Below, piece after piece: positions 37,025 through 45,128 of a stretch of 49,544 nucleotides of DNA. The stretch's first letter is position 1, and the number at the start of each line of letters is the position of its first letter. This DNA is from Actinomycetota bacterium. GTDB taxonomy: Bacteria; Actinomycetota; Acidimicrobiia; Acidimicrobiales; CADCTF01. Where the stretch lies: the NCBI GenBank assembly GCA_019348255.1, contig JAHWJU010000007.1:1-49544 (forward strand). Reading direction: 5' to 3'. A model generated the notes under the pieces. It saw only the letters and a program-made list of their open reading frames with translations, had not been told where the DNA came from and ran no database searches. A program made the translations under genes and the position numbers.

Positions 37025-38056
37025 TCAGGTCTCGGACCAGCATGCCCTGACGGAGGCGTGGTCGTCGCGGATCGGAAGTGCGGCGGCTTCCGCCTCGACG
37101 GCGTCGCGCTGGCGGCCCGTCAGGGCTTGCCATGCGGTGAGGGCGACGTCGAGCCCCGAGCGGCGCCAGGTGCCAATGATCTCGCCGTCGACCACCACGG
37201 CTCCTGGCCAAACTCGCGTGGTCCACAGCTCGCTGCGATGCCCGGCGTCGGACACGAGGAGGTCGCGATCAGCGCCCCATCGGAGGTAGTAGGCGTCACC
37301 GCTGGGGAGCAGCCTCGCCGCCGCGGTCGGGTCGGATGACGACGCGAGGGCTGTGGCGGCATCGCCGGCCAGCATCCAAGCTGGGCCGATCGGTGTCTCC
37401 ACTGCCACCAGCTCGTCAGCCAAGGCCTCGAACGTGGCTCCGGCCGCTCGCGGCTTCACGCCGGCCCACCGGGAGAACCCGGCGGCCGTGCCGGGCCCGA
37501 GCACGTGGAGGTAGCGCCGGACGAGGTCGAGCCGGGCCTCCTGCTCGGGGATGTCGGGCGGGTCGACCGTCCACACGACCGGCTGGCCGGTGCCCTCCCA
37601 GCGCAGCCGCACCCGACCGGTAGGCGCGGCGTAGCGCAGGCTGTTCGGATCGACGCCGAGCCCCTCACCGGCAGCCCGGTAGGTCATCCGGCGCCCGGCG
37701 AGGAACCGTTCCAGGCGGTCCGCGGTCTCCTCCGCCCGCCGCCTCCCGGCGCCGTCGGTAGGGAGCCGGCCCAAGGTGAACGGGGCGACATCACCCGCTG
37801 GGACAGCGAAGGCGCTGAAGCGAGGTCCCCACACCTGGACCAGCGCCGGGTGCTCCCAGTCGCCGGGTCCGATGCGCTCGACCCGGGCGTGGAGGGACAG
37901 CAACGCTGCGCGCGGCATGCTGTCCTGCAGCCCGGCCCAGGCCGCTCGCCGGATCGAGGCCGGGCTGGGCGGCAGCCGTCGGTCGAGCGCACCGACCCGC
38001 CGCCGGTGGGCGAGAACCTGTGTCCTGCTGAGTACAACCGGGCGCCGACTGGTCAT
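37025..38056 (-). CDS. Winged-helix DNA-binding protein, HTH_42 / AlkZ-like family
   Basis: About 343 aa, of the HTH_42 family that includes the DNA glycosylases AlkZ and AlkX; actinobacteria carry many members of unknown role. It starts MTSRRPVVLSRTQVLAHRRRVGALDRRLP and has the family segment AAWAGLQDSMPRAALLSLHARV, the winged-helix region LVRRYLHVLGPGTAAGFSRWAGV, and C-terminal WTTRVWPGAVVVDGEIIGTWRR. The ATG at 38056 follows GGGCGG closely. Glycosylase activity on alkylated or cross-linked bases is possible but cannot be judged without the catalytic Gln motif being aligned. It is not overlapped by other genes; copy B of the repeat follows its stop. Confidence 0.8.
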   Translation of the reverse strand: MTSRRPVVLSRTQVLAHRRRVGALDRRLPPSPASIRRAAWAGLQDSMPRAALLSLHARVERIGPGDWEHPALVQVWGPRFSAFAVPAGDVAPFTLGRLPTDGAGRRRAEETADRLERFLAGRRMTYRAAGEGLGVDPNSLRYAAPTGRVRLRWEGTGQPVVWTVDPPDIPEQEARLDLVRRYLHVLGPGTAAGFSRWAGVKPRAAGATFEALADELVAVETPIGPAWMLAGDAATALASSSDPTAAARLLPSGDAYYLRWGADRDLLVSDAGHRSELWTTRVWPGAVVVDGEIIGTWRRSGLDVALTAWQALTGRQRDAVEAEAAALPIRDDHASVRACWSET

Positions 38057-38244
38057 CACCGCCCAGCGTGCGACGCCGCACAGGCACGACGCAAGGGCCC
38101 TCAGCCGTGGCGCCTGTCGGCGATCGGGCACGGTCGGGCTTACCGGGACCTCCCGTCCGAGAAGCGCCGATAGTTGCTGTGCGTCGACCGTCGACCGCTC
38201 ACCGTTGACGCCCCGCGTAAGGCTTGGCTGTTGAGGCCGACCGC

Positions 38245-38278
38245 GACGACGGAGCGGGCTTCCGCCCGCTCCGTCGTC
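38245..38278 (-). terminator. Long perfect hairpin after the cold-shock gene
   Basis: A perfect 15-bp stem (38245-38259 with 38264-38278) and a TTCC tetraloop, 25 bp downstream of the cold-shock gene stop. There is no T-run in either direction. Probably a terminator or mRNA-stabilising hairpin. Confidence 0.75.
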
Positions 38279-38303
38279 ATCATTGGGGTGGGCTACCGCC
38301 TCA

Positions 38304-38507
38304 TCAGAGTGGCTTCACCGCGCTGGCCTGCATGCCCTTCTGCCCCTTGGTGGCTTCGAACTCCACGCGCTGACCCTCAGCGAGCTCGCGATAGCCCTGG
38401 ACCTGGATCTCGCTCTGGTGGACGAAGAGATCCTCGCCGCCGTCCTCCGGCGTGATGAAGCCAAAGCCCTTGGTTGCGTTGAACCACTTCACGGTTCCGG
38501 TTGCCAT
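38304..38507 (-). CDS. cspA: Cold-shock protein CspA family
   Basis: Single OB-fold RNA chaperone of 67 aa. RNP1 is KGFGFI and RNP2 is LFVHQ, within [22 protein letters not shown]. The ATG at 38507 has AAGGA eight bases upstream; the frame stays open upstream but is not cold-shock-like. A long untranslated leader is likely, as is usual for csp genes, though no promoter was identified with confidence. The strong hairpin at 38245-38278 follows the stop. Confidence 0.96.
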   Translation of the reverse strand: MATGTVKWFNATKGFGFITPEDGGEDLFVHQSEIQVQGYRELAEGQRVEFEATKGQKGMQASAVKPL

Positions 38508-39128
38508 GTTCAATTCCTTGTCTCCACGCACGAACTTTGCGGGGAGACTCTGGGAAACCCGGCATGAGGCGCTCACGTCCTGCGTGATGTTTGAGAAGCG
38601 CGTCTGCAGCCTAGCTTGCAAGGGAACTTCGCCTACCGCTGCAACCCGGTCCCGCTCCCGCTCGACGAGCGGTTTCACATCCACGCCCACCGGCCCTCCC
38701 TCAAGGCCGATCAAGGCACCGGGGCCATCTTCGCCGCTCGTTGATCATCTGGGGAGCACCAGTGCGAAGTCGTCCAACGGAACTCGACGAGAGGCCGGAC
38801 GCGGCCGGTCCTTGGACCGTCCGTCGCCATGGAGCACTGCCCCGTATGGCCGGTTCAAGAGCGCGTCCTACGCGCCGATCTGTTGGCTGGCGTGCTGATC
38901 GCTGGGCGGCATATTGAGCCGGCGATAGGTTCCTTCTCACGGCGCTCCCGCCCGGGTGCCCCGAGAAACGGCCAGGATTGAGGGGCTACTCGTGGCGTGG
39001 GTGCTCGCATCAGCCGCTGGTGCCCGCTGTTGCACGCTGAGTTGGCGTTCGGCCGCCGGTGCGGCGAACAGGACGTCTTCCGGTGCGGTTGCCGCCGGAG
39101 CGGCGGTGGCCGGCCACGGGTACCTGCT
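38508..39128. other. Spacer with csp leader and repeat copy C
   Basis: The part next to the cold-shock gene (38508 to about 38620) is probably its untranslated leader. Copy C of the repeat is at 38870-38928. No gene was recognised in the rest. Confidence 0.4.
38870..38928. repeat. Structured repeat family, copy C (degenerate)
   Basis: Shares acgcgccgatctgt and gcatat with copy D at identical spacing (39 bp). The right arm is degraded (gccggcg instead of gggcgcg). It lies 200 bp downstream of the stop of the next minus-strand gene. Confidence 0.6.
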
Positions 39129-39956
39129 TCAGCCAGGTGGTGCTTCCTCGGCGGCAGGCGCCGGCGGAACCTCGATCGGCGAGTCGACCAACGGCGGCTC
39201 CTTTGGAGCTTCCATGACGATTGGCGGAGGCGCCGGTGCTGGTGGCAGCTCTACCGGCGCGGCGAACGGCAACGCGAGTGCGGTCCCTATCTGGATGACG
39301 TCGGCGATCCGACCGACGACGTCCCAAAACCGCGTGCAGGCTGAGGACTTCTTCGCCTCCTCGGCTACGTGTGCCGGCGCGACGACGGCGTGGCCACGGA
39401 GCCTGTAGTAAGCGTCGCGCAGCGGGCCACTGCCACTCACGCGGGTCATGGTGATGGCGATCAGCATTTCCTCGAGGTGCCCGAGCAGGAACTCGCGGAG
39501 TTCGTCGGAGATGTCGTCAGCGGTGCGGACTTCGTCGGCGAGGTCGGTGATCTCGTCGCGCCATTCGTCGAGCTGCTCTCTCGTGGGGACACGTTCCGGA
39601 CCGAGGCTGGCAAGGAGGTCGGCGCAGTTGTCGAGGTTGACGCGTACGCCTTCGCCGAGGGCGCCGTTGAACTGGTCGATCGACTGCCCGAGCTGGAACA
39701 GCGTCCGCACGTGTCCGTACAGAGGCTGGAGGTTCACGACGAAGTTGTCGGTAGGAAAGGGCAGTCGGCCGAGGTCACGCTCGATTTCGCCGGGCAGCCT
39801 GACGATTGCGGCGAGGTGCATTGCGAGGGCAGAGTCATCCTGCTCGTCGATGCCGAGGGTGACCTCCAGCGCGTTCTCGGTGGAGATCGATCTCCGCTCG
39901 CGCAGCTGCGCTAGGAGCCACGCAAGTCGCTTCGCCGGGTTGGATTCCTCCACCAC
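39129..39956 (-). CDS. Hypothetical protein, helical with Pro-rich tail
   Basis: A 275-aa protein not recognised as a known family. Residues 1-210 look mostly helical and acidic (NPAKRLAWLLAQLRERRSISTENALEVTLGI; QLDEWRDEITDLADEVRTADDISDELREFLLGHLEEMLIAI). A short hydrophobic stretch follows (WDVVGRIADVIQIGTALALPFAAPVEL), then a Pro/Ala/Glu-rich tail. No signal peptide. The start is GTG at 39956 (a second GTG follows at once). It may be a membrane-associated or regulatory protein; no function can be assigned. Codon use fits the genome, and it is alone between long spacers. Confidence 0.7.
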   Translation of the reverse strand: MVEESNPAKRLAWLLAQLRERRSISTENALEVTLGIDEQDDSALAMHLAAIVRLPGEIERDLGRLPFPTDNFVVNLQPLYGHVRTLFQLGQSIDQFNGALGEGVRVNLDNCADLLASLGPERVPTREQLDEWRDEITDLADEVRTADDISDELREFLLGHLEEMLIAITMTRVSGSGPLRDAYYRLRGHAVVAPAHVAEEAKKSSACTRFWDVVGRIADVIQIGTALALPFAAPVELPPAPAPPPIVMEAPKEPPLVDSPIEVPPAPAAEEAPPG

Positions 39957-40390
39957 GGCCAGGCTAGGCGGCGACTCGTCGTCGGCGGCGACGGGCAGTC
40001 AGTGCCGCGGGCCTCGAAGGCAATGTGGCATCGCGCCGTAGGAGCGACTCCCGCGTGTTCCAAGGGGAAAGCCGGCAGCCCCCGCGACCGAGGCTCTCGA
40101 TACAGACCGGCGGAGGCAGCGAACGCTGCCGTCCCAGGAAGGAGCTCTGGGACCGGAGTGACGTTTGGGATAGTCGGTGAATCCGGCCAGGATCATGAGG
40201 GCGTTCACAGCTCCGCCAATACCCCGCTCGCTTCGCCGCCCTAGCCGGGCCACCGAAGCTGCCCACGGTGGCCTGTGGCAACGAGCTCGAGCAGTCGCTC
40301 ATACAGAACCGCTGGCGAAACTTGTCTCAGAGCGTTGACAGCTTCCGGTCACCGGTCAGGCGAGTCATCAACAACCTCGAGGAAACCCAG
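39957..40390. other. Spacer without recognised features
   Basis: No open frame on either strand looks protein-like. A short stretch near 40030 (cgcgccgtagg) resembles the left end of repeat copies A/B but lacks the right end at the proper distance. Confidence 0.4.
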
Positions 40391-40816
40391 CTAGCGTCGC
40401 TTTCCAGTGCCCGGAGCGCCGAGGGAACCTCCATCTGGCCGCAGCGGAGGCAACCGGAACCGCGGGGGCCGTCCATGGGTATGGTCTGCCTCCCGTTCAG
40501 CCTTCGTCCGTCGGTCGATGACGGCCATCGGCGTGCCGTTCTCGTTATAGCCGATCAACCAGTGCCGCTTCTTGTCCACGTAGCTGCCGGGAACATCCTC
40601 CTCGACGGTATGGATGATCCAATTTCGATCCGGAGCCTCGATGACCCATCCTCGCCCGCGCCGGAGGATCCCATAGACCTCGACTGTCCGTGCGTGATCC
40701 ACGACGCGGCAGGGTACCGGAGATCCGACGCCGTCCCGCCCCCGACCCCGCCAGCCCGGTGGCGGTGTGGCTGGAGACCAAACTGGAGTCCCTGGCTCAG
40801 GCAAGGACACCGGCAT
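40391..40816 (-). CDS. Small hypothetical protein
   Basis: A 141-aa open frame with a central part that reads like a folded beta-rich protein (RTVEVYGILRRGRGWVIEAPDRNWIIHTVEEDVPGSYVDKKRHWLIGYNENGTPMAVIDRRTKAEREAD). The flanks (PGTPVWSPATPPPGWRGRGRDGVG and the last 25 residues) are poor in such features and may be wrongly included; a start nearer 40700 is possible. No family recognised. Alone on the minus strand between spacers. Confidence 0.5.
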   Translation of the reverse strand: MPVSLPEPGTPVWSPATPPPGWRGRGRDGVGSPVPCRVVDHARTVEVYGILRRGRGWVIEAPDRNWIIHTVEEDVPGSYVDKKRHWLIGYNENGTPMAVIDRRTKAEREADHTHGRPPRFRLPPLRPDGGSLGAPGTGKRR

Positions 40817-41108
40817 CCGGACCCACTACGGCGGTGAGGAACCAGGGTTGCATGGTCGTCCCGGCTGGTTCGGGGGGTTGCACAGAGATCCGCTGAAAGA
40901 GGCCCGTGAGGGTCTTGCGTCGTTGCACTGATTGCCACTCCCAGCCCGGACACGATGCCCCACTTCGGCACAAGAACCGCGCGTAATGGGCATGCCGCGT
41001 AGCCGGTCGTCCGTCCCACGGGGCAGTAGTGGTCATCGCCGAGCTGCCTTTCCCGCTGGCGGCCACCTGGGTCGGCGAGGACATGCACCAGGCGGCGTCA
41101 GGCGCCGG

Positions 41109-41834
41109 TCAGGTCCTCCCCCGCCGAGCTGCCGCTTCGTTTTCGGCCCTCCGTCGGGCCTTGAGTTCCGGCACTGTAATTCCGAGCCGGTCCGCCTCGG
41201 CTCGGTCCCGCTCGCGTTTCGCCTGGTTCTTCGATTCCGGCCTCTGGCTGTGGGCGGGCTCACCTCCCCGGCGGCCGGAGGATGTCTGCTGTACCGCCGT
41301 GCCCTTCAGCACCGGTCGTCCGAGGAGTTCTCCAGCTCCCAGCGCTGGGATACAGAACGTGCACGGATCACGTCCGTCGTGCTCAGCATCGGGCTGGCGA
41401 ATCCCTTCCACCGGCCACACTTCCTTGCCCATGGTCGCAGCCGCCGTCTGTCCTCGGTGTAGCAGTGGGCAGTCGGGACGTAGGTGAAACACCCCGGCCC
41501 GGCCCGACGTCGTGACATACACCACGTCGTTGGAGCGTTGCGGAATGATGTCTCGGCGCTCTGCCGCCGGTCCGCGCGCCGGCGCATCCTTGTCCGATCG
41601 ACGCACCGATGCGACGCGGCGGAAGAGCTCCACTTCGTCCTTTGTGAGTTGGCCTGACTTGATCAGAAGTCGACAGAACATCTGCATGTCGCTGACGGAG
41701 AGACCTAGCCGCTCAGCGGCGGCTGTATCCCCAGCATCGTCTCTCCTCGCCCACTCCAAGTTCCTTACGGCCAGCTTGAAGAGCACGCCGTCCAGACCTA
41801 ATCGTTCGCGACGGTTGGAGTTTGGCACGATCAT
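41109..41834 (-). CDS. Protein with an Ada-like Cys/His motif and basic C-terminus
   Basis: About 241 aa. The N-terminal part is helical (RRERLGLDGVLFKLAVRNLEWARRDDAGDTAAAERLGLSVSDMQMFCRLL). The middle has the pattern VVYVTTSGRAGVFHLRPDCPLL ... DPCTFC, like the small zinc-binding domain found near nucleases and in Ada-type proteins (VYVT-x-FH-x3-DCP-xn-PCxxC). The C-terminus is basic and helical (NQAKRERDRAEADRLGITVPELKARRRAENE). The start was set at ATG 41834, next to AAAGG; a GTG at 41828 has better spacing, and the frame is open to 41984 but poorly protein-like there. A nucleic-acid role is suggested, not shown. The 292-bp spacer 40817-41108 downstream holds nothing recognised. Confidence 0.65.
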   Translation of the reverse strand: MIVPNSNRRERLGLDGVLFKLAVRNLEWARRDDAGDTAAAERLGLSVSDMQMFCRLLIKSGQLTKDEVELFRRVASVRRSDKDAPARGPAAERRDIIPQRSNDVVYVTTSGRAGVFHLRPDCPLLHRGQTAAATMGKEVWPVEGIRQPDAEHDGRDPCTFCIPALGAGELLGRPVLKGTAVQQTSSGRRGGEPAHSQRPESKNQAKRERDRAEADRLGITVPELKARRRAENEAAARRGRT

Positions 41835-42110
41835 CACCTTTATTGGGTGGAAGTCAACAACTGTCGCTGAGCGAAGCTCACACACACCGCCCGGGCAGGG
41901 CAACGCGTCTTGGGTGCGCTTCCAGTCTGGCGTACGCCCGGCCGCAGTGGGCAACCCGGGACGACCCGAGGTGTCGGTCTCCACGCCGTTGACGAACGAC
42001 GCCCCTCCCGCATCTCGAGCCGCTCCTGCCAGAGGTGCTGAGCATCCCCGGCCGCGCCCTACGACGGCACTGGTGCGGCGCTTGGGACCGCCGGGGTCAC
42101 CCAGTGAGCG

Positions 42111-42839
42111 CTAGGGCTGGTAGCTGTCAAGCATCCCGGCGGCGAGCTTCAAGGTGTCAATCGTGATGCCCGAGTTGGGCCGGCCCGTGAGTTTGTCACG
42201 GTTGTTCCACGCCTGCGGCGAGGTGCTTGGGCAGGACAAGACCTTCAGTCGGCGGGGCACCGGGCCACCAGCGCCGCGGTACAGGCGCCACCCGTCCTGC
42301 GCCTGCTTGCCGAGCAGCACGACGACGCGCAGTCTAGGGAGCTTGTCCTGCAGTAGAGACCCCAGGAAGTGGACCGCCGAGGCCTTCGCCCCGGCATACG
42401 TCTGGGGGGGTCGCGTTGGATCCACTGGTGAGCCGTTCTTGATGACATTCACCCAGTGAGGGAAGACGTTCCAGTGGACGCGCACCTCCGCTGGCAGGCC
42501 CGCCGCCCGACAGGCGACCGTCGCGTTGCGAGCGGAGTAGTCGTCGTTGTCTGGGCTGATGAAGCCAGTGCCGTAAGCGACCTCCGACGGGTCCTGCATG
42601 AGGAAGAGAAGGCCGGCGTTCTCACCTCCACCGTTCGGGTCGAACCACGGGACTGTTGCACCTGCCCCTTGAGGCAACAGCGAAGATTCCCGTACCTGCC
42701 GAACCCAATCGTTCAACTTCTTGACGTGCGTCTCGTCAATGCGCGTCCGTCGTCGGTGCACTTCTCCTGGGTTATGGCTCACGCTAAGGAGCTGCGAACG
42801 AGAGACCGCCGTGTTCTGGATAAATCCGCGTTCCGCCAC
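42111..42839 (-). CDS. Uracil-DNA glycosylase-fold protein
   Basis: About 242 aa, of the UDG-like superfamily by pattern: GLLFLMQDPSEVAYGTGFISPDNDDYSARN as the first motif region, VHWNVFPHWVNV as the next (the N.VPW-type segment), LRVVVLLGKQAQDGW in the central beta strand, and SCPSTSPQAWNNRD as the last loop, where HPSP is typical. The usual catalytic Asp/Asn in motif A is not clear, so it could be a glycosylase on an unusual base or an inactive relative. The start at 42839 is the first ATG and gives an N-terminal extension of ~60 residues not typical for the fold. It is alone, with repeat copy D about 150 bp upstream. Confidence 0.7.
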   Translation of the reverse strand: MAERGFIQNTAVSRSQLLSVSHNPGEVHRRRTRIDETHVKKLNDWVRQVRESSLLPQGAGATVPWFDPNGGGENAGLLFLMQDPSEVAYGTGFISPDNDDYSARNATVACRAAGLPAEVRVHWNVFPHWVNVIKNGSPVDPTRPPQTYAGAKASAVHFLGSLLQDKLPRLRVVVLLGKQAQDGWRLYRGAGGPVPRRLKVLSCPSTSPQAWNNRDKLTGRPNSGITIDTLKLAAGMLDSYQP

Positions 42840-42992
42840 GACTACCAGTGTGGACTGAGGCGGGCGGACGCGTAAGGAGCCCTCGTTGTTGCCGCGGTGG
42901 GCCTCGCCCGACTACGGCAGCTGCCGGGTGACCGGTAACACGGGTCGCAGTTGCGCCAGGCGCTCCCTAGTCCGCGGTCTGAGCCCTCCGCG

Positions 42993-43050
42993 ACGCGCCG
43001 ATCTGTACGGCCGCTCGCTCAACCGGTGGCCGCATATCGGGCGCGCGTTC
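42993..43050. repeat. Structured repeat family, copy D
   Basis: Folds well: outer CGCGCC-GAT with ATC-GGGCGCG, inner CGGCC with GGCCG. Shares acgcgccgatctgt/gcatat with copy C and acgcgccg/gggcgcgcgttc with copy B, both at identical spacing. It lies 117 bp downstream of the decayed gene at 43167-43467. The remaining spacer 42840-43166 holds nothing else recognised. Confidence 0.75.
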
Positions 43051-43166
43051 TGTCGCTTCACCGGCAGCAGAGTCGTCGTCGCCGCGGACAGCGACCAGCA
43101 CGACTACACGTCCGCTGCTCCCCGAGGGACGAACCCTGAGTCGGGGATCGGATGCGGTACTCAAGG

Positions 43167-43467
43167 TCAGGCGGCGGCTTCACTCAGGTAAGCAGCTACC
43201 CGAAGCTTCACCGCGGTAAGCAGCGACCCGAAGCTCGTGGTCGCGTCGAGCTCGATGATGTGCGCCTGGCTCACCTCGAGGACGAAGTCCTCCCCCGGTG
43301 CCACTATCCCCGGGGACTCGATGCTTCACGCAGGGTCGAGCTCGAACCCGGGCGGGAGCCTCGATGGCACCGGACCACGCCCCTGAGTAGAAGCCGAACG
43401 AGTCGAGCCACTTCACGTGCAGCGTGTAGTGGATCGGGTGGGCTCGATTGCGTTTAGTCGTCGTCAC
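43167..43467 (-). pseudogene. Decayed hypothetical gene with frameshift and internal stop
   Basis: Protein-like sequence is spread over two frames. From GTG 43467 one frame reads ...HPIHYTLHVKWLDSFGFYSG AWSGAIEAP. The other continues LPPGFELDPA, stop (TGA), then SIESPGIVAPGEDFVLEVSQ, AHIIELDATTSFGSLLTAVK and LRVAAYLSEAAA with stop at 43167. A 28-bp tandem duplication (43187-43207 and 43215-43235, 20 of 21 bases alike) lies at its 3' end. No family recognised. A sequencing error could explain one lesion but hardly both. Confidence 0.45.
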
Positions 43468-43588
43468 CGGCCGCCGGCGGCGTCGAGCGACGCCGAGAGC
43501 CGAGGCGACCCCCACGCTGCCAGGCGCCACCCGCGCCGGGTGCATGGACGAGGCTTCTCCCCTCTCCGGGCACCGTTGGCGCGGGCCA

Positions 43589-44101
43589 TCACACGAGCCC
43601 TCGCCACGTCCAGACATGGCTCGTCTGGGGGACGATGGCGACGGCGGTAGCGGCGACCCGCGGGATCACGTAGCCGACGCCGCAGGTGTCGAACGGGAGG
43701 GGAGGCCCCGCCTGCCGTGACACCGACACGCCGTATCCCTCATTGACGAGGATGTAGTAGCGGTGGCCATCACTGCCGATCCCCGAGGCGTAGCCGTACG
43801 CGCCGACGATCGGGAAGAGGATGGCGCCGACGGCGGCGTAGGTCCGGACGCAGTCGACCGTCACGCTAACGGCACCTCGGCCGGTGTAAAGCGCCGTTCC
43901 CCGGCCGCCGCCGTCGGTCGTCGCCGTGATGACGAGCGAGTCCGCCAGGGAGACCACGGCTCCGTCGATCCTCCCTACCGGGAGGTCGACCGTCGACGCC
44001 GACGCCGGCATGGCTGACGCTGCGATGAGCGCACTCGTTGCGGCCGCGAGGGCCAGGCGACGGAGCGAGCGCCGTTGAATTCGTTGTTGGCTGATGGGCA
44101 T
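43589..44101 (-). CDS. Small secreted hypothetical protein
   Basis: A 170-aa protein with a signal peptide: basic start (QRIQRRSLRRLALA), hydrophobic core and AxA-type cleavage site (AASAMPASAST). The mature part (VDLPVGRIDGAVVSLADSLVITATTDGGGRG ... HRYYILVNEGYGVSVSR ... PFDTCGVGYVIP) has two cysteines and looks beta-rich. No family recognised. The ATG at 44101 has AAAGG eight bases upstream. Probably exported to the cell surface or medium. Confidence 0.75.
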   Translation of the reverse strand: MPISQQRIQRRSLRRLALAAATSALIAASAMPASASTVDLPVGRIDGAVVSLADSLVITATTDGGGRGTALYTGRGAVSVTVDCVRTYAAVGAILFPIVGAYGYASGIGSDGHRYYILVNEGYGVSVSRQAGPPLPFDTCGVGYVIPRVAATAVAIVPQTSHVWTWRGLV

Positions 44102-44514
44102 CTCTGGTGCCTTTCGTGTCGAGGATCGCGGCTGATTGTGCGGGTGGGCCCGAACCGGGACATCCGGGATCTCACGGATCCTTGGTCGGCGGACATCGGG
44201 GCCTTCCGAGCAAGATGCGGCACGCCGACGCAGCGGCCGCTGAGGCGGATGCACGCGTGGCGGGAAGCTCGTCCTTAGGCCGTTCGCGTGAGCTCCAAGA
44301 GTGCCCGCATCTCTCGAGGCGGTCGCGCGGGCGAGGGCTCCGTTGTGCTCGTCGAGGGCGAGCTGATCGGGAAGCGCGGGCAGCGAGAGGTCCTCGCTTC
44401 GCGCCGGGCAGCGATGACGCTACTCCCCCGAGCCATAGAGCCAACCCGTCATCACCTTGCGCTTCATTCACGATTCCTCTGTTTGTTGAGGCGTGCGAGC
44501 GACGTCACCGCCGA
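44102..44514. other. Spacer between two minus-strand genes
   Basis: No convincing gene, hairpin or repeat. A 15-codon open frame (minus strand, 44467-44420) has an AGAGGA site but is too short to judge. Confidence 0.35.
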
Positions 44515-45024
44515 TCAGCCGTCCGTTCCGGGAGAGAGCGCGGCAAAGGAAGCAACGGACCGGTCACCACGAGAAGACCGAGCACGGAGCGGATCACTTT
44601 TCGGCGCCGAGCTACGGGTCCACCACGCGAACAGCACAGCGAGGGCGGGCCCAGAGGCCAACACGAAGACGTTCATCGCGTCGTCGGTTGATGTAAGACC
44701 GGGCGCTGGCCGCAGCGCGTGGTACATTAGATGTGGCACGGCGAAGGCGGCGAAGACGACGAGCGCCATGTGTACCGCGACCCGGTGTCCCCACAGCGCG
44801 GCCACGGCCAAGGCCACGCCGGTGGCGAGGAAGCCCGCGCCGGCGTCGGTGGCTAGGTGCATGTTGAACGGCGGCTCGGCGGCGACCAGCCGGGGATCGA
44901 CGCCGGGGAAGGTCTGAAACCAGTTCCTCGGCGCCATGACCGCCCACACGCCGATGAGGAGCTGGGGCACGGCGAGGGTGACGAAGATGCCGAGACGGAC
45001 GCGGTCCGGCGCTGAAGTGTTCAT
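44515..45024 (-). CDS. Small four-helix membrane protein of unknown function
   Basis: A 169-aa polytopic protein with about four hydrophobic segments: RLGIFVTLAVPQLLIGVWAVMAP, GAGFLATGVALAVAALWG, HMALVVFAAFAVPHLMYHAL and NVFVLASGPALAVLFAWW. Conserved-looking NWFQTFPGVD and a His in PHLMYHA lie between. No enzymatic motif is seen. The ATG at 45024 has no ribosome site. It is divergent from the large LuxR-type regulator, 104 bp away, so it could be a target of that protein. Confidence 0.75.
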   Translation of the reverse strand: MNTSAPDRVRLGIFVTLAVPQLLIGVWAVMAPRNWFQTFPGVDPRLVAAEPPFNMHLATDAGAGFLATGVALAVAALWGHRVAVHMALVVFAAFAVPHLMYHALRPAPGLTSTDDAMNVFVLASGPALAVLFAWWTRSSAPKSDPLRARSSRGDRSVASFAALSPGTDG

Positions 45025-45128
45025 GAGCGCGAACGTAAGGAGGAGGGTTTGTCCCCGACATCGGGGAGGTCACGGATTTCGGCGGGGAACCCTTCCCTCC
45101 AGCTGGCGGGCCTGCGTACCCTGCCGGT

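Noticed and set aside
44420-44467. 15-codon open frame with an AGAGGA site
   Set aside because: Too short to support without expression data, and no family or conserved neighbour.
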